In this document: one piece after another, positions 1-5,836 of the stretch
How the letters are laid out: each line of letters begins with the position of its first letter
How positions within the stretch are numbered: position 1 is the stretch's first letter
NCBI GenBank assembly: GCA_902783205.1
Contig: CACZQE010000265.1
Coordinates: 1 to 6,423, forward strand
DNA: 6,423 bases
Direction: 5' to 3'
DNA from: an uncultured Lachnospiraceae bacterium
Lineage (GTDB): Bacteria > Bacillota_A > Clostridia > Lachnospirales > Lachnospiraceae
Program-made: the position numbers and the translations under genes
Notes under the pieces: generated by a model
The model's database searches: none
What the model saw: only the letters and a program-made list of their open reading frames with translations
What the model was told of the DNA's origin: nothing

Positions 1-510
1 AAGGTCCTCCGAAAGGATGACCGGAACCCGGAAGATGGCCCCCATGGTTGACCGGATCACCTTGGGACTCCAGGGATCCACGGATCCTCTGCTCACCAGA
101 ACGCCGGTTACGCCTGCTGCTTCCGCCGTCCGGATGATGGTACCCATATTGCCCGGATCCTGCAGGTTCTCCAGCACAAAAAAACAAGGAGTATCCCGCG
201 TGTCCAGGCACTCCTTTACAGTGATTTCCTGCCTCCTGACAACCGCGATCACACCCTGGGGTGTTTTCGTGTCCGAAATGTGGCGGCATACCGCGTCGCT
301 GATCACTTCATAGCTTACGGATCCCATCCGGTCTCTGTACCGTTTCAGAAACTCTTCCGTCACATAGCACTCTTCCACAGAGGCCCCGGGTGTTTCGAAA
401 AACATCCGGGGTCCCTCCACGATAAAACATTGCCGGTCACGTCTCTTTTTCGCACTCTTCATCAGAGCGGCAATCTGTTTGATTTTTACATTTGAAATAC
501 TGCTGATCAA
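1..510 (-). CDS. SpoU/TrmH-family RNA 2'-O-methyltransferase (3' end cut by window)
   Basis: Predicted SAM-dependent methyltransferase that methylates a ribose 2'-OH in rRNA or tRNA; the exact target cannot be read from sequence. The 170 visible residues show an N-terminal substrate-binding domain (about 5-92, with FIVEGPRMF at 29-37) and the start of the knotted SPOUT domain. Family motif 1 is clear at 113-133 (DPGNMGTIIRTAEAAG, with Asn121 and Arg127). The following SPKVIRSTMGAIFRVPV segment (148-164) is also typical. The final motif with the NEG signature lies beyond the left edge, so this is a truncated view and not a broken gene. I chose a TTG start at 508-510: AGAGGAA sits 5-6 bases upstream, and the resulting MISSISNVKIKQ matches the usual N-terminus of this family. 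The next in-frame Met (residue 17) would cut into the domain. It begins 2 bases after the ybbR stop and is probably the last visible gene of the cdaA operon. Confidence 0.9.
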   Translation of the reverse strand, partial: MISSISNVKIKQIAALMKSAKKRRDRQCFIVEGPRMFFETPGASVEECYVTEEFLKRYRDRMGSVSYEVISDAVCRHISDTKTPQGVIAVVRRQEITVKECLDTRDTPCFFVLENLQDPGNMGTIIRTAEAAGVTGVLVSRGSVDPWSPKVIRSTMGAIFRVPVILSEDL

Positions 511-512
511 TT

Positions 513-1754
513 CTATTCCTCTAATACAATGTGAATCTCCGGAACCGAGATCACATCCGCGCCGTCTACTTCCCGGTAACGGAATGTCATGGTGTGTTCG
601 CCGGGGTCAAGATCCTGCACATTGATATAGGGCTTGAAGTCACTGATCTTCAGGTCTTTCACCACAGACCGGGCTCCTCTGACCGCCAGCTTGTATTCAT
701 TGCTGCTGTAAATCACTTTGTATTTACGTTTATTATTTCTGACATCTATATCTTTGCTTTTGAATGTGATGGTCCGCTCTCTCTCAGGCTCAATCGTAGC
801 CTTGACCTTGATCTCCTCCGTCTCATCCGCGAAGATCACATCTTCCGTGTCAAAGAGTTCTGTCAGGAGTTTCTGGTTAAGCTCTATGCCCTTCTCCACA
901 TTGCCGGACAGACCGCTGATGTCCACGGCAGGAAGATCCAGTCCGTCGATTCCGGCCAGGATTTCCTTCGGCGCAGCCAGGGTAACCGTCTTGGGCTCAT
1001 AGGCGAAGGAGGCCAGCTGGTATCCCGTCTCCGGTTCTCCGATACAGGTCAGATTGACCGGTACTTCTTTGGACGGCCATAATGTGACATCCACCTGGAT
1101 CCTGTTTCTGTCAAATGTGATCTGGGAGCTGCTGATTTCTGCCCCGGATGTACTGGTCAGTTTCGTATCGAAAGTTTCCGATACATCAGTCTTCTGACCG
1201 CTCACATCAACAGTGAGAGCAACCTCTTTTGCATCTTCCAGCAGGCTGGAAGGCCCGGTCACGTTGATCAGGTTGGGAGCCGCTGTTTTTCTGGCCACCA
1301 CATATCCCTCTTCAGGCTGTCCGCTGACTTCCACATTTACAGGCACACTGACGGTAACCATCTCGTCCTTCTTGATCTTCATGACACTGGTGCCGGACAG
1401 GGAAATCTCCAGCTCATTGGCGTCATGGGAGACGGTTACGTCTATGGGAATAGCATCCACGATGGAAAGCTTCTCGAAATCCGCCGTGGCCTGGAAATCA
1501 GACTTGGACAGGGTGGACAGGACACTTCTCCTGCCTCTTACAACGATATCCACCGTCTCGCCGTCTATGATCTCATAAGCATATCCGTTGTCCTGCCTGG
1601 TCAGCTTCTCCACATTGATCGGCTCGACCTTGATCCCGTAGAACTTCCTTGTGTTAACCGGGTCATTGGTATTGGCCACAAGAAGCCATATGGCGATGGC
1701 AATCGCCACGGAAAGCAGCTTCATCTGTAAGTTATTTGTTATTAGTTTTCTCAT
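513..1754 (-). CDS. cdaR: YbbR-domain protein, CdaA regulator CdaR
   Basis: Membrane-anchored extracytoplasmic protein of the YbbR/CdaR family. In Bacillus and Listeria, CdaR binds the membrane diadenylate cyclase CdaA and modulates c-di-AMP production. The 413 residues start with a short basic cytosolic end (MRKLITNNLQMK), one hydrophobic helix at about 12-28 and then about 380 residues outside. This outer part reads as four beta-rich YbbR repeats at about 34-118, 133-225, 231-320 and 328-411. Repeats 1 and 4 share a VRGxRSV core (72-78 and 358-364); repeats 2 and 3 carry the equivalent VTGPSSLL and LAAPKEIL. The anchor looks uncleaved, with no lipobox or signal-peptidase site. The ATG start gives the family's usual N-terminus; only a weak GAAAGG lies upstream, 11 bases away. 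Its first 23 bases overlap the end of cdaA in another frame, suggesting coupled translation and near-equal production of the two partners. Confidence 0.92.
   Translation of the reverse strand: MRKLITNNLQMKLLSVAIAIAIWLLVANTNDPVNTRKFYGIKVEPINVEKLTRQDNGYAYEIIDGETVDIVVRGRRSVLSTLSKSDFQATADFEKLSIVDAIPIDVTVSHDANELEISLSGTSVMKIKKDEMVTVSVPVNVEVSGQPEEGYVVARKTAAPNLINVTGPSSLLEDAKEVALTVDVSGQKTDVSETFDTKLTSTSGAEISSSQITFDRNRIQVDVTLWPSKEVPVNLTCIGEPETGYQLASFAYEPKTVTLAAPKEILAGIDGLDLPAVDISGLSGNVEKGIELNQKLLTELFDTEDVIFADETEEIKVKATIEPERERTITFKSKDIDVRNNKRKYKVIYSSNEYKLAVRGARSVVKDLKISDFKPYINVQDLDPGEHTMTFRYREVDGADVISVPEIHIVLEE
516..522 (-). promoter_or_regulatory. Ribosome binding site that fixes the TTG start of the methyltransferase
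   Basis: On the minus strand AGAGGAA lies 5 bases before the TTG at 508-510. It is made from the last two sense codons of ybbR (GAG GAA), just before the TAG stop. A ribosome ending ybbR would therefore stop on top of the next gene's initiation region, which suggests translational coupling. The site is seen directly; the coupling is inference. Confidence 0.7.
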
Positions 1755-2640
1755 TCTTCAACAGGCCTTTCCATTTCTCGAATACGCCTCTGCTGTCAGT
1801 TTCTGTTCCGTCATTGATGAGTACCTGCAGCTGTGCGGTAAGTGTCTCGGGCGTCAGGTCCCTGATCAGGGTACCTTCTTTTGCCAGGGATACTTTGCCG
1901 TTTTCTTCCGACACAACAATGGTGATGCTGTCGGACACCTCACTGATTCCAACCGCGGCCCTGTGCCGCGTGCCCAGTTCCTTGCCCAGGCGCAGGCTGT
2001 CTGTCAGGGGCAGATAACAGGTCGCGGACACAACCCGGTTGCCCCGTACTATGATAGCGCCGTCATGAAGCGGCGTGTTTTTTTCAAATATGTTGACCAG
2101 GAGCTGCCTGGTTACCAGACCGTCTACCGGTATTCCTGTCCTCTCGTATTCACCCAGGGCTACAGACTGCTCGATAACGATCAGGGCACCCGTCTTTGTG
2201 GATGACATTTCAAAGGAGGCTTTGACCAATTCATCCACTGTGCGTTCTGTCGTCTCCCTTTTTGTGGAAACTGCATCGGAGAAGAAATTCAGGTTGGCCA
2301 TTATGTTGCTCCGGCCCAGCTGTTCCAGCGCGTTTCTGAGCTCCGGCTGAAATATAACGATCACAGCCATCACGCCCACTCCGAAAGATCGCGACAGAAG
2401 GTAGTAGATCGTATTCAGGTGGAAGAAGGACGCAATCAGGGCCACCAAAAGCAGAAGCACGATTCCCTTGAACAGAGTCCAGGCTCTCGTCAGCTGTACC
2501 CAGCACAGAACCTGATAGACAATAAAACTGATGATGATCACGTCCACCAGGTCATTGAGGCCGATAGTCCTGAAAGAGAACATGGAAAGATATTTCTGCA
2601 GAGTACTGTTCAGTTGTGAGATAGGGGTAAAGATCTGCAT
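1732..2640 (-). CDS. cdaA: Membrane-bound diadenylate cyclase CdaA
   Basis: Condenses two ATP into cyclic di-AMP, the second messenger controlling potassium and osmolyte balance and cell-wall turgor in Firmicutes. The 302-residue protein has three membrane helices (about 31-50, 56-73, 78-97), then a short linker helix with the family-typical FQPELRNALEQLGR (97-110). A cytosolic DAC (DisA_N) domain follows at about 128-270. The catalytic signatures are intact: DGA at 193-195 within TPLHDGAII and RHR at 225-227 within GTRHRAAVGISE. The length is somewhat above the roughly 273 residues of Bacillus CdaA, because of about 20 extra residues before the first helix. The start was moved from an ATG at 2665-2667 to the in-frame ATG at 2638-2640, since only the latter has a good ribosome site (GAGAGGA, about 7 bases away). 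It lies directly before ybbR/cdaR, its known regulatory partner, which makes the assignment firm. Confidence 0.96.
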   Translation of the reverse strand: MQIFTPISQLNSTLQKYLSMFSFRTIGLNDLVDVIIISFIVYQVLCWVQLTRAWTLFKGIVLLLLVALIASFFHLNTIYYLLSRSFGVGVMAVIVIFQPELRNALEQLGRSNIMANLNFFSDAVSTKRETTERTVDELVKASFEMSSTKTGALIVIEQSVALGEYERTGIPVDGLVTRQLLVNIFEKNTPLHDGAIIVRGNRVVSATCYLPLTDSLRLGKELGTRHRAAVGISEVSDSITIVVSEENGKVSLAKEGTLIRDLTPETLTAQLQVLINDGTETDSRGVFEKWKGLLKNEKTNNK

Positions 2641-2646
2641 AATAAA

Positions 2647-2653
2647 TCCTCTC
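2647..2653 (-). promoter_or_regulatory. Ribosome binding site deciding the cdaA start
   Basis: GAGAGGA on the minus strand is followed by 6-7 A/T-rich bases and then the ATG at 2638-2640. The alternative in-frame ATG 27 bases earlier is preceded by CGCCGGCCGGGC, which has no purine-rich ribosome site. The shorter CdaA is therefore favoured. Confidence 0.7.
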
Positions 2654-2686
2654 GTAAAGTGAAACATGCCCGGCCGGCGTAAAGGA

Positions 2687-3640
2687 CTATTCTTCCTCCA
2701 TGTCCTCCTCGGCCTCTTCAGACTTGATATTTGTTACATTTCTCTTCTTCTGCGTTACCTTGATCTTAGGGACGGCCTTGACATAATAGATATAGTCGTC
2801 ATCCTCAAAAGAGGTTCTCTCCATACGGGAGATATCGCCGATCCCCCTGAAAAACTGTATGATCAGGCAGATCAGGAAAGACAGCAATGCCTCGAGAAAA
2901 ACTCTCCAGATGGTAAAATCCAGTTCAAATATAAACCTGCCGCAGAGCAGGAGGAAGGCCATGGCTGCATTACCTACAGCAATGGCGAAAAGCCAGGCTC
3001 TTTCGTAAAACATCCTGTAGAGAAGGCTGGTCACGAAGATCACAAGGAAGAAGGTGACAAGGATCACCAGGAGGGTTCTGTCAGCCGCCATAAGACTAAC
3101 AATATAAGAAAGTCCCATACCCGCGTCCGAATCTGCCGAATAGGTCAGGAGTGTACTGGCGTCCTTGGTATAGAATCCCAGATAGTAGATCAGCGTTCCG
3201 CAGACCACAGGAAGTATGGTGGCAAAGCCGCCGGTGACAGCCAGAATGACCGGAATCAGATACTCCAGCTTCAGGTAAAAGAGGACGGGGATCAACACTG
3301 TGACCACGCCCATTTTGCCGTCGTTCCTGACAAATGTCAGCAGACAGATCAGGAAGAGGAGGACAAATCCCAGAAAAACATCCGCGGACACGGTCCACAG
3401 GTTCATCATGATCAGAAATGAAGCGGCATAATAGAGAAATGTGATCGGCAGAAATGCCTGTACCAGCGCCACCAGCAGGAAAAGAAGAGGCCGGTTCACC
3501 GCGCTGTTGTAGGGGAAGACCGCCTGGGTAAGGCACAGAACGGCAAATGCCAGCAGTACCTTCAGGAGTGGTCTGATGATATTCTCCCGCTTCTGATAAA
3601 ATATAATAAGTGATTCTTTTAAATTAACAAGCTGTACCAT
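2687..3640 (-). CDS. Uncharacterised polytopic membrane protein with acidic cytosolic tail, upstream of cdaA
   Basis: I do not recognise a named family. The 317-residue protein has a short basic start, then roughly eight to nine hydrophobic segments (about 24-42, 51-67, 68-80, 85-104, 110-123, 127-152, 187-207, 216-234, 245-264). A loop at 153-186 (YTKDAS, YSADSDAG) is probably exposed. The tail (about 265-317) is soluble and has three parts: a tyrosine/acid patch FEDDDYIYYVKAVPKIKV (278-295), a basic stretch QKKRN and a terminal acidic run EEAEEDMEEE. There is no transporter ATPase, kinase or catalytic motif. The ATG start has AAGGAAGG about 9 bases upstream. It ends 46 bases before the chosen cdaA start, with no terminator between, so it is probably co-expressed with cdaA/cdaR. 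A role as a membrane partner or sensor for CdaA is a guess from position. Automatic annotation might label it a permease, which the sequence does not support. Confidence 0.85.
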   Translation of the reverse strand: MVQLVNLKESLIIFYQKRENIIRPLLKVLLAFAVLCLTQAVFPYNSAVNRPLLFLLVALVQAFLPITFLYYAASFLIMMNLWTVSADVFLGFVLLFLICLLTFVRNDGKMGVVTVLIPVLFYLKLEYLIPVILAVTGGFATILPVVCGTLIYYLGFYTKDASTLLTYSADSDAGMGLSYIVSLMAADRTLLVILVTFFLVIFVTSLLYRMFYERAWLFAIAVGNAAMAFLLLCGRFIFELDFTIWRVFLEALLSFLICLIIQFFRGIGDISRMERTSFEDDDYIYYVKAVPKIKVTQKKRNVTNIKSEEAEEDMEEE

Positions 3641-3673
3641 GCTGATATTCCTTCCTTTGCAGGTGCAGTCGCC

Positions 3674-4072
3674 TTATGATTTCTTTGCGTTCTGTATATA
3701 TTTCTTCAAAATGTAAAGTTCTTTGTCATACTGCTTTACATTGTCTTTCATCCTGTCATACTTTTTCCGGTAATAACTTGCAGAGGACAACATGTAGACT
3801 GTAAAGATCACCAGGTAAAGGATGATGCCCCCGAAAAGCAGCTTCTGATAGGGAAATTCCAGTCCCTGAATACTGACCTGTGTATAGTACCTGAAACTGA
3901 AGAGGGCAGCGCCGAAAATATAGGCCGCCGTCACTGCCACCGCACTTTCAAGAAGCTTCAGTGCCAGATAGGTACTCTTCTTATATCGGTTGATTTTCAA
4001 TTCCTGACGTCCCGCTCCGTTTTCGTAAACGGAAAGCCTGGTCATGGCCCGTACCTTCTTGGCGTCGATCAT
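3674..4072 (-). CDS. Small two-helix membrane protein with C-terminal coiled coil, first gene of the cdaA operon
   Basis: Uncharacterised protein of 132 residues from the chosen start (MIDAKKVRAM). It has a basic N-terminal cytosolic part of about 35 residues, a membrane helix (about 36-58), a short outside loop with aromatic residues (FRYYTQVSIQGLEFPYQ) and a second helix (about 77-97). A charged Tyr/Lys-rich segment follows (about 100-130, YYRKKYDRMKDNVKQYDKEL) that can form a coiled coil. Both ends should therefore be cytosolic. No enzyme motif is visible; it looks like a scaffold or assembly partner. The upstream ATG at 4082-4084 directly abuts the AAAGGAG ribosome site, leaving no spacer, so I prefer the ATG at 4070-4072, although its 12-base spacing is a little long. 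It sits just below a good promoter and 33 bases before the polytopic membrane protein gene, so it probably opens the operon running through cdaA and cdaR. Superficial resemblance to FtsL/DivIC-type proteins fails because it has two helices. Confidence 0.82.
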   Translation of the reverse strand: MIDAKKVRAMTRLSVYENGAGRQELKINRYKKSTYLALKLLESAVAVTAAYIFGAALFSFRYYTQVSIQGLEFPYQKLLFGGIILYLVIFTVYMLSSASYYRKKYDRMKDNVKQYDKELYILKKYIQNAKKS

Positions 4073-4084
4073 TTCCCCGCGCAT

Positions 4085-4091
4085 CTCCTTT
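4085..4091 (-). promoter_or_regulatory. Ribosome binding site of the small membrane protein gene
   Basis: AAAGGAG lies directly against one ATG (4082-4084) and 12 bases before a second in-frame ATG (4070-4072). Neither spacing is ideal. Zero spacing is normally unusable, so the second ATG is favoured; initiation here may be weak or leaky. Confidence 0.6.
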
Positions 4092-4106
4092 CACTGTCTT
4101 CGTTTT

Positions 4107-4136
4107 AGTATATCACGACTGACAATCAATATACAA
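4107..4136 (-). promoter_or_regulatory. Extended -10 SigA-type promoter for the cdaA operon
   Basis: On the minus strand a -10 box TATACT (4107-4112, five of six consensus bases) is preceded by the extended TGA element (TGnTATACT). It lies 18 bases downstream of TTGTAT (4131-4136), a weak -35. Transcription should start near 4100, giving a leader of about 16-28 bases before the first membrane protein gene. It sits just after the greA terminator, as expected for the start of an independent operon. The boxes are seen; the activity is inferred. Confidence 0.65.
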
Positions 4137-4173
4137 GGACTAAGGACATAATCCTTTTGCCTGACATTTCCGG

Positions 4174-4210
4174 AAAAAAAGAAAAAGCCCCCGGATTTCC
4201 ATCCGGAAGC
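4174..4210 (-). terminator. Intrinsic terminator after greA
   Basis: The minus strand forms a ten-pair stem, GCTTCCGGAT against ATCCGGGGGC (two G-U pairs), closed by a GGAA loop. It is followed at once by a U-rich run read as TTTTTCTTTTTTT. It lies 43 bases beyond the greA stop and separates greA from the cdaA operon promoter. Confidence 0.93.
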
Positions 4211-4225
4211 CTGTCTTTCGTATAT

Positions 4226-4249
4226 GGCAGGGGATGACTGCATCCCGCC
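4226..4249 (-). other. Second hairpin between greA stop and its terminator
   Basis: Starting 4 bases after the greA stop codon, GGCGGGATG can pair with CATCCC-CT-GCC around a CAGT loop; the six inner pairs are perfect and three outer pairs lie beyond a 2-base bulge. No U tract follows, so it is not itself a terminator. It may protect the greA mRNA 3' end, or be chance. Confidence 0.4.
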
Positions 4250-4253
4250 GGTC

Positions 4254-4751
4254 TTACTCCTCCTCACGAAGGATCTCAAGAATCTTGAATCTTTCTTCTC
4301 CGCCGGGTGTCTCAGCAACCACCTCGTCCCCAACACGTCCGCCGATCAGGGCCTTGCCGACCGGTGATTCGTTGGAAATCTTTTTCTCGCGGAAGTTGGC
4401 TTCTGTCGAGCCGACGATCAGATACTGTTCTTCGTAATTGTTGCTAATGTCGTAGAAACGTACAATGCTGCCGATTCCCACAACATCTTTATCATAGGAT
4501 GATTCATCAACAACTTCGGCATTCTTGATGATATTCTCAAGCTCCTCGATACGGGTCTCCATGGCGCGCTGTTCTTCTTTGGCTGCGTCATACTCCGCGT
4601 TCTCCGATAAATCTCCCTGTTCTCTAGCCTCTTTTATCTTCTGGGCGATATCCTTTCTGCCCTGGCCTTTCAGTTCTTGCAGTTCTTCTTTCAGAGCGCG
4701 AAGGCCGCTGGCAGTAAGAATTCTTTTTTTCTCGTCCACGATTTCGTTCAC
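4254..4751 (-). CDS. greA: Transcription elongation factor GreA
   Basis: Binds the secondary channel of RNA polymerase and stimulates cleavage of backtracked RNA, rescuing paused elongation complexes. The 165 residues show the complete two-domain layout. An N-terminal antiparallel coiled coil (about 12-82) carries the acidic tip GDLSENAEYDAAKEEQ (46-61), where Asp47 and Glu50 are the expected metal-coordinating residues. A C-terminal FKBP-like domain (about 88-163) carries ISNESPVGKALIG (125-137) and GDEVVAETPGG. Length is near the usual 155-165, with about 8 extra N-terminal residues (MNEIVDEKK) before the conserved ILTxxGLxxLxxEL. The start is GTG at 4749-4751, with GAGG five bases upstream in GAGGAAGGT. 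It has its own promoter inside the dusB terminator and its own terminator, so it can be expressed alone, although read-through from dusB may add to it. Confidence 0.97.
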   Translation of the reverse strand: MNEIVDEKKRILTASGLRALKEELQELKGQGRKDIAQKIKEAREQGDLSENAEYDAAKEEQRAMETRIEELENIIKNAEVVDESSYDKDVVGIGSIVRFYDISNNYEEQYLIVGSTEANFREKKISNESPVGKALIGGRVGDEVVAETPGGEERFKILEILREEE

Positions 4752-4797
4752 ACCTTCCTCAATACAGATTCATATAGCAATAATTTGATACCGGGAT

Positions 4798-4826
4798 ATT
4801 CTAATCAAAAAAAGTCCCCTTGTCAA
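4798..4826 (-). promoter_or_regulatory. Near-consensus SigA promoter for greA, overlapping the dusB end
   Basis: The minus strand has a perfect -35 TTGACA (4821-4826), a 17-base spacer and a -10 TAGAAT (4798-4803, five of six). Transcription should start near 4791, about 40 bases ahead of the greA GTG. The -35 includes the dusB stop codon (TGA at 4823-4825), and the spacer contains the terminator's T run. The boxes and spacing are read directly; activity is inferred. Confidence 0.8.
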
Positions 4827-4849
4827 CATGACTTCTCATATGACAGGGG
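4807..4849 (-). terminator. Intrinsic terminator at the end of dusB
   Basis: On the minus strand CCCCTGTCA (4841-4849) pairs with TGAC-A-AGGGG (4816-4825, one bulged A) around a 15-base loop, followed two bases later by seven Ts (4807-4813). The 5' arm lies inside dusB coding sequence and the 3' arm begins with its TGA stop. A translating ribosome near the stop could mask the stem, so termination may be partial. Confidence 0.8.
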
Positions 4850-5836
4850 GCCCTCGGGCAGAGAGCCTTTTAAGAGTGATTTCATTACCAGTTTTTCCAG
4901 CTCCCCGTAGGTCGACGTGTGGTTCAGCTCCCTGCGGAAAGCGGCGCTCCCCCTGATTCCTGCCGTGTACCAGGCAGCATGTTTTCGCATCTCCCGGATG
5001 GCCGTATATTCTCCTTTAAAATCAACGGCAAGCCTTGCGTGACGCAGGATCATCCGGCCGATCTGATCCCGGTCAGGTGCCTCCTCAGCTTCCCGGCCGG
5101 AAAGAGCAAGCCGGATATCGCGGAAAAGCCAGGGATTTCCTCTGGCCCCTCTTGCTGCCATGGCACCGTCACAGCCAGTCTCTTCTCTCATGGCAATGAC
5201 GTCGTCAGCGCAGTACAGGTCACCGTTGCCGATGACAGGTATATCCACCGCTTCTTTGACCCTTCGGATGATGTCCCAGTCAGCCTTTCCGCTGTAATAC
5301 TCCTGCCTGGTCCTGCCGTGGACAGCCACGGCTGCCGCGCCGTTCTCCTCCATGATACGGGCAAATTCCACTGCGTTGACATGATCATCGTCAAATCCTT
5401 TGCGGAACTTGACCGTAACAGGCAGATCGACACGGGCTGACACTTCTTTTACAATCCTTCCCGCAAGCTCAGGGTCAAGCATGAGGGCGCTTCCCTCTCC
5501 GTTGTTGACCACTTTGGGGACAGGGCATCCCATATTGATGTCAATAAAGTCAAAGCCCCTGTCGCTGATACCGGCTGCCATGTCTGCCATCAGTTCCGGA
5601 TCAGACCCGAACAGCTGGATACCCACCGGATGTTCTCCGGGGTCATACTCCATGAGAGGCAGTGTGTTCCGGTTGCCGTAAAAGAGCGCCTTGGCGCTGA
5701 TCATCTCCGTCACTGTCACATCCGCCCCCTGCTCCTTGCAGAGAATCCGGAAAGGCAGATCGGTGACCCCTGCCATTGGGGCCAGGATCACCGGAAAACT
5801 GCAGCCGTATATTTCTTCTGTCGAATACTTTCTCAT
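4823..5836 (-). CDS. dusB: tRNA-dihydrouridine synthase (DusB family)
   Basis: FMN- and NADPH-dependent enzyme that reduces specific uridines in the tRNA D-loop to dihydrouridine; the exact position is not readable from sequence. The 337 residues have a TIM-barrel with [13 protein letters not shown] (18-30, FMN site), [19 protein letters not shown] (101-119, catalytic Cys104), VKFRKG (142-147, Lys143), VHGRTR (172-177, His173), GNGD (203-206) and [11 protein letters not shown] (228-238). A C-terminal helical tRNA-binding domain follows (about 255-325, with [14 protein letters not shown]). Length and motif order are complete for the Dus family. The ATG start overlaps the coaX stop as ATGA, with only a weak purine-rich GAGAAACAGAG upstream, so translation is probably coupled to coaX. 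Its last codons form the 5' arm of a terminator, and the stop codon lies in the greA promoter's -35 box. DusB is preferred over other Dus types because of the adjacent coaX and greA and the DusB-like motif spacing. Confidence 0.95.
   Translation of the reverse strand: MRKYSTEEIYGCSFPVILAPMAGVTDLPFRILCKEQGADVTVTEMISAKALFYGNRNTLPLMEYDPGEHPVGIQLFGSDPELMADMAAGISDRGFDFIDINMGCPVPKVVNNGEGSALMLDPELAGRIVKEVSARVDLPVTVKFRKGFDDDHVNAVEFARIMEENGAAAVAVHGRTRQEYYSGKADWDIIRRVKEAVDIPVIGNGDLYCADDVIAMREETGCDGAMAARGARGNPWLFRDIRLALSGREAEEAPDRDQIGRMILRHARLAVDFKGEYTAIREMRKHAAWYTAGIRGSAAFRRELNHTSTYGELEKLVMKSLLKGSLPEGPLSYEKSC

Noticed and set aside
531..1082. Plus-strand open frame of 183 codons
   Set aside because: It is antisense to the conserved YbbR repeats of cdaR and has no recognisable domain.
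1651..2205. Plus-strand open frame of 184 codons
   Set aside because: It is antisense to cdaR and the catalytic domain of cdaA, including the DGA and RHR motifs; it is a shadow of well-supported coding sequence.
2641..2667. Longer CdaA start adding nine residues (MFHFTRGFI)
   Set aside because: The upstream ATG lacks a ribosome site, whereas the ATG at 2638-2640 has GAGAGGA at good spacing.
2654..2685. CTTTACG repeated twice and a GCCGGCCGG palindrome before cdaA
   Set aside because: The repeats are only 7 bases and the palindrome is short; no operator or terminator pattern (no T tract) goes with them, so chance is the simplest explanation.
2666..3421. Long plus-strand open frame of 251 codons
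   Set aside because: It lies opposite the polytopic membrane protein; its His/Gln/Lys/Asp-rich sequence is what the antisense of hydrophobic codons gives. It has no convincing ribosome site, and the minus-strand frame has coherent membrane helices and operon context.
4919..5440. Plus-strand open frame of 173 codons
   Set aside because: It is antisense to dusB, which is complete with all family motifs; no family resemblance in the plus frame.
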